NCBI GenBank assembly: GCA_035515515.1 | Contig: DATJBC010000037.1 | Coordinates: 1-7,814 of the forward strand | Length of the DNA stretch: 7,814 bases | Direction of reading: 5' to 3' | From: DATJBC01 sp035515515 | GTDB lineage: Bacteria > Actinomycetota > Acidimicrobiia > Acidimicrobiales > UBA8190 | Shown: positions 6,802-7,814 of the stretch, in pieces | Numbering within the stretch: position 1 is the stretch's first letter | Layout: the number at the start of each line of letters is the position of its first letter | The notes under the pieces: generated by a model | Seen by the model: the letters and a program-made list of their open reading frames with translations, nothing else | Told to the model about the DNA's origin: nothing | Database searches by the model: none | Translations under genes and position numbers: made by a program

Positions 6802-6837
6802 GCCCGGGTGGTCGTCAATTGTGACGATGACCCGGGC
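6802..6837. repeat. 36-bp imperfect dyad (16-bp arms, 4-nt centre)
   Basis: The left arm (6802-6817) and right arm (6822-6837) are reverse complements at 14 of 16 positions around the centre ATTG (6818-6821). Both arms end in GCCCGGG-type sequence outside and have TCGTCA/TGACGA inside. In RNA, one of the two mismatches (6811/6828) becomes a G-U pair, leaving a single G-G mismatch (6810/6829). The stem is long enough to be a transcription terminator for the glycan operon, although no T tract follows. It could equally be an operator, since its right arm overlaps the candidate -35 box of the downstream gene. Confidence 0.6.
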
Positions 6838-6855
6838 GGTAGGCACCCCTAAGGT
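6827..6855 (+). promoter_or_regulatory. Candidate promoter for the LAXTG surface protein gene
   Basis: ATGACC (6827-6832) matches TTGACA at four positions and is separated by 17 bp from TAAGGT (6850-6855), which fits the TANNNT form of actinobacterial -10 boxes. Transcription would begin near 6862, leaving a very short leader before the gene. The -35 box lies in the right arm of the 36-bp dyad, so a dyad-binding protein could block it. The match is modest and rests on consensus alone. Confidence 0.3.
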
Positions 6856-6863
6856 TACGGTCT

Positions 6864-6868
6864 GGGGG
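6864..6868 (+). promoter_or_regulatory. Ribosome binding site deciding the ATG start of the surface protein
   Basis: GGGGG lies 5 nt before ATG 6874. The in-frame GTG at 6868-6870 has no comparable purine tract upstream, so ATG 6874 is preferred. If transcription starts near 6862, a nearly leaderless GTG start remains possible. Confidence 0.4.
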
Positions 6869-6873
6869 TGACC

Positions 6874-7814
6874 ATGCGCGACCTCGGGAGTCGGCGGACG
6901 CGGCGGCCGACGAGCGGCCGCTCCAGAGGCACGCGCGGGCGCGCGCGCCTTCTCGCCGGCGGGGTCGTGGCCACCACCTTGGGTGTGGCGGTGCTCACGC
7001 TGTTCGACGTGGGGCCCGCGGCGGCCAACGCGCCCATGCCGGTGAAGATGGCACCCGCCGTCATCGTGCAGAACGCCGACGGCACGGTGTCGGTCACCGT
7101 CACCGGCACGTGGGTGTGGCCGTACTCGGCGCTGCTGCGGACGCCGGGCCTCAAGGCCACCGACGCCGAGCCGTGCGACCGCCGGGCCGGGGCGGGCTAC
7201 GGGTGGGCGTGGTTCGACCCCAACGACCCGGGCTTCTCCCAGACCTGGAGCGGCCACGGCCTGTACGCCACCCTGGGCTTGGGCTCGACCGGCGTCATCC
7301 CCGCCAACCTCGAGCAGAACGTCTCGCACGACGCCGCGGCGCGCTGCGGCCACTTCGTGCTCACCAACACGCCCGGCCGGGGCGACGGCTACGACACCGA
7401 CACCGTCTCCGCCACCCACATCTACGCCAGCATGGCCGCCCTGCCGCCGGTGGTGTGCATGGTGACGTGGGACCTCGGGTTGAACGTGTCGCGCATCTCC
7501 CAGGAGCGCTTCGCCAACAAGGACAACTCGGTGCGGTGGTCGCTCAAGGAGCACGACGCCTGGACCGAGTCGCCCAACGGGCCCAACTGCACCAAGGTGG
7601 GCAACGGCGCGCCGCCGCCGGACACCGTCCCCACCACCCCGGCCAAGAAGGTCGCCGTCAGCAAGAGCACGCCAAAACCGGCGCCGGCGCCGGCGCCGAA
7701 GCCCGCGACCAAGCCGTCGGGCACCCTGGCCTTCACCGGCTTCGGGGCCATCGGCCGCGTGACCACGGTCCTGGGCGCGGCCCTGGTCCTCGTCGGGCTG
7801 ATGGTCTACTTCCT
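6874..7814 (+). CDS. Secreted LAXTG-anchored surface protein, unknown ectodomain (3' end outside window)
   Basis: The window holds 313 codons with no stop. An Arg-rich N-terminus (1-25) leads into a hydrophobic core (26-44) and a cleavage region AAANAP (49-54), giving a Sec-type signal peptide. The ectodomain (about 54-245) has four cysteines (C101, C158, C195, C239) that could form two disulfides, plus aromatic stretches such as TWVWPYS and YGWAWFDPNDPGF. I do not recognise its fold. Residues of about 246-284 form a Pro/Lys/Ala/Thr-rich spacer like those that cross the cell wall. LAFTG (285-289) and a hydrophobic helix (about 296-313) complete a sortase signal, with the usual basic tail presumably just past the window. 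Family knowledge: LAXTG is the preferred motif of class E sortases in actinomycetes. The protein would be attached to the wall. It lies 175 bp after the glycan operon with its own possible promoter, so it is probably a separate transcription unit. Confidence 0.82.
   Translation, partial: MRDLGSRRTRRPTSGRSRGTRGRARLLAGGVVATTLGVAVLTLFDVGPAAANAPMPVKMAPAVIVQNADGTVSVTVTGTWVWPYSALLRTPGLKATDAEPCDRRAGAGYGWAWFDPNDPGFSQTWSGHGLYATLGLGSTGVIPANLEQNVSHDAAARCGHFVLTNTPGRGDGYDTDTVSATHIYASMAALPPVVCMVTWDLGLNVSRISQERFANKDNSVRWSLKEHDAWTESPNGPNCTKVGNGAPPPDTVPTTPAKKVAVSKSTPKPAPAPAPKPATKPSGTLAFTGFGAIGRVTTVLGAALVLVGLMVYF
7678..7698 (+). repeat. CCGGCG hexamer repeat coding for Pro-Ala
   Basis: Three head-to-tail copies of CCGGCG plus a final CCG encode a PAPAPAP run inside the wall spacer. 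Because the unit is 6 bp, gain or loss of copies keeps the frame and would only change spacer length. The preceding codons CCA and AAA are unusually AT-rich for this genome. Confidence 0.7.
7726..7814 (+). other. LAFTG cell-wall sorting signal and membrane anchor
   Basis: CTG-GCC-TTC-ACC-GGC (7726-7740) encodes LAFTG. A short linker with one Arg follows, then about 18 hydrophobic residues up to the window edge. The order spacer, LAXTG, helix is that of class E sortase substrates, where the enzyme cuts between Thr and Gly and joins Thr to the peptidoglycan precursor. The final basic tail and stop are not visible. Confidence 0.8.

Noticed and set aside
6789..6802. Small hairpin CCGTC/GACGG with a 4-nt loop
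   Set aside because: The stem is only 5 bp, competes with the larger 36-bp dyad for its last base, and is likely by chance at this GC content.
6874..6960. Twin-arginine (Tat) signal on the surface protein
   Set aside because: The Arg pairs in SRRTRRPT lack the following hydrophobic F-L positions and lie far from the hydrophobic core, so a Sec-type signal fits better.
7422..7766. 114-residue open frame on the - strand near the window end
   Set aside because: It is antisense to the spacer and sorting signal of the LAXTG protein; its hydrophobic Gly/Ala look reflects the complement of Pro/Ala codons.
1..7814. tRNA, rRNA, CRISPR array, insertion sequence or phage attachment site
   Set aside because: No cloverleaf, spaced direct repeats, transposase motif or terminal inverted repeats were seen on reading both strands.

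Overview
The window is very GC-rich, densely packed and coded entirely on the + strand. Starts are frequently GTG or TTG, third positions are almost always G or C, and the last gene carries an LAXTG-type sortase signal. These traits fit a high-GC actinomycete; an Acidimicrobiia-like lineage is plausible, but the window cannot settle this.

Positions 1-6698 look like one operon for making, decorating and exporting a surface glycan. It begins with the 3' end of an ABC-2 polysaccharide-export permease (Wzm-like). Next comes its ATPase, which has a Wzt-type C-terminal extension, then a protein made of two GT2 glycosyltransferase units in tandem. Two paralogous sulfotransferases follow, then a class I SAM methyltransferase and an ALG5/DPM1-like GT2 enzyme. 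Adjacent genes overlap by 4-17 bp or are separated by 6 bp, so translational coupling is likely. The simplest reading is that glycosyltransferases build a chain, sulfotransferases and the methyltransferase decorate or cap it, and the Wzm/Wzt pair exports it. The chemistry of the glycan cannot be read from the sequence.

Positions 6699-6873 are non-coding. They hold a 7-bp all-G/C hairpin just after the last operon gene, a 36-bp near-perfect dyad, and a possible promoter overlapping the right arm of that dyad.

From 6874 to the window end is a separate gene for a secreted protein. It has a signal peptide, an unrecognised four-cysteine ectodomain, a Pro/Lys/Ala-rich wall spacer, an LAFTG motif and a transmembrane segment, so it is a predicted class E sortase substrate. 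Its last codons lie outside the window.

The most interesting features are the sulfotransferase pair in an ABC-export glycan operon of a likely actinomycete, the tandem glycosyltransferase, the LAFTG surface protein of unknown fold, and the intergenic dyad. No tRNA, rRNA, CRISPR array, insertion sequence or attachment site is visible.
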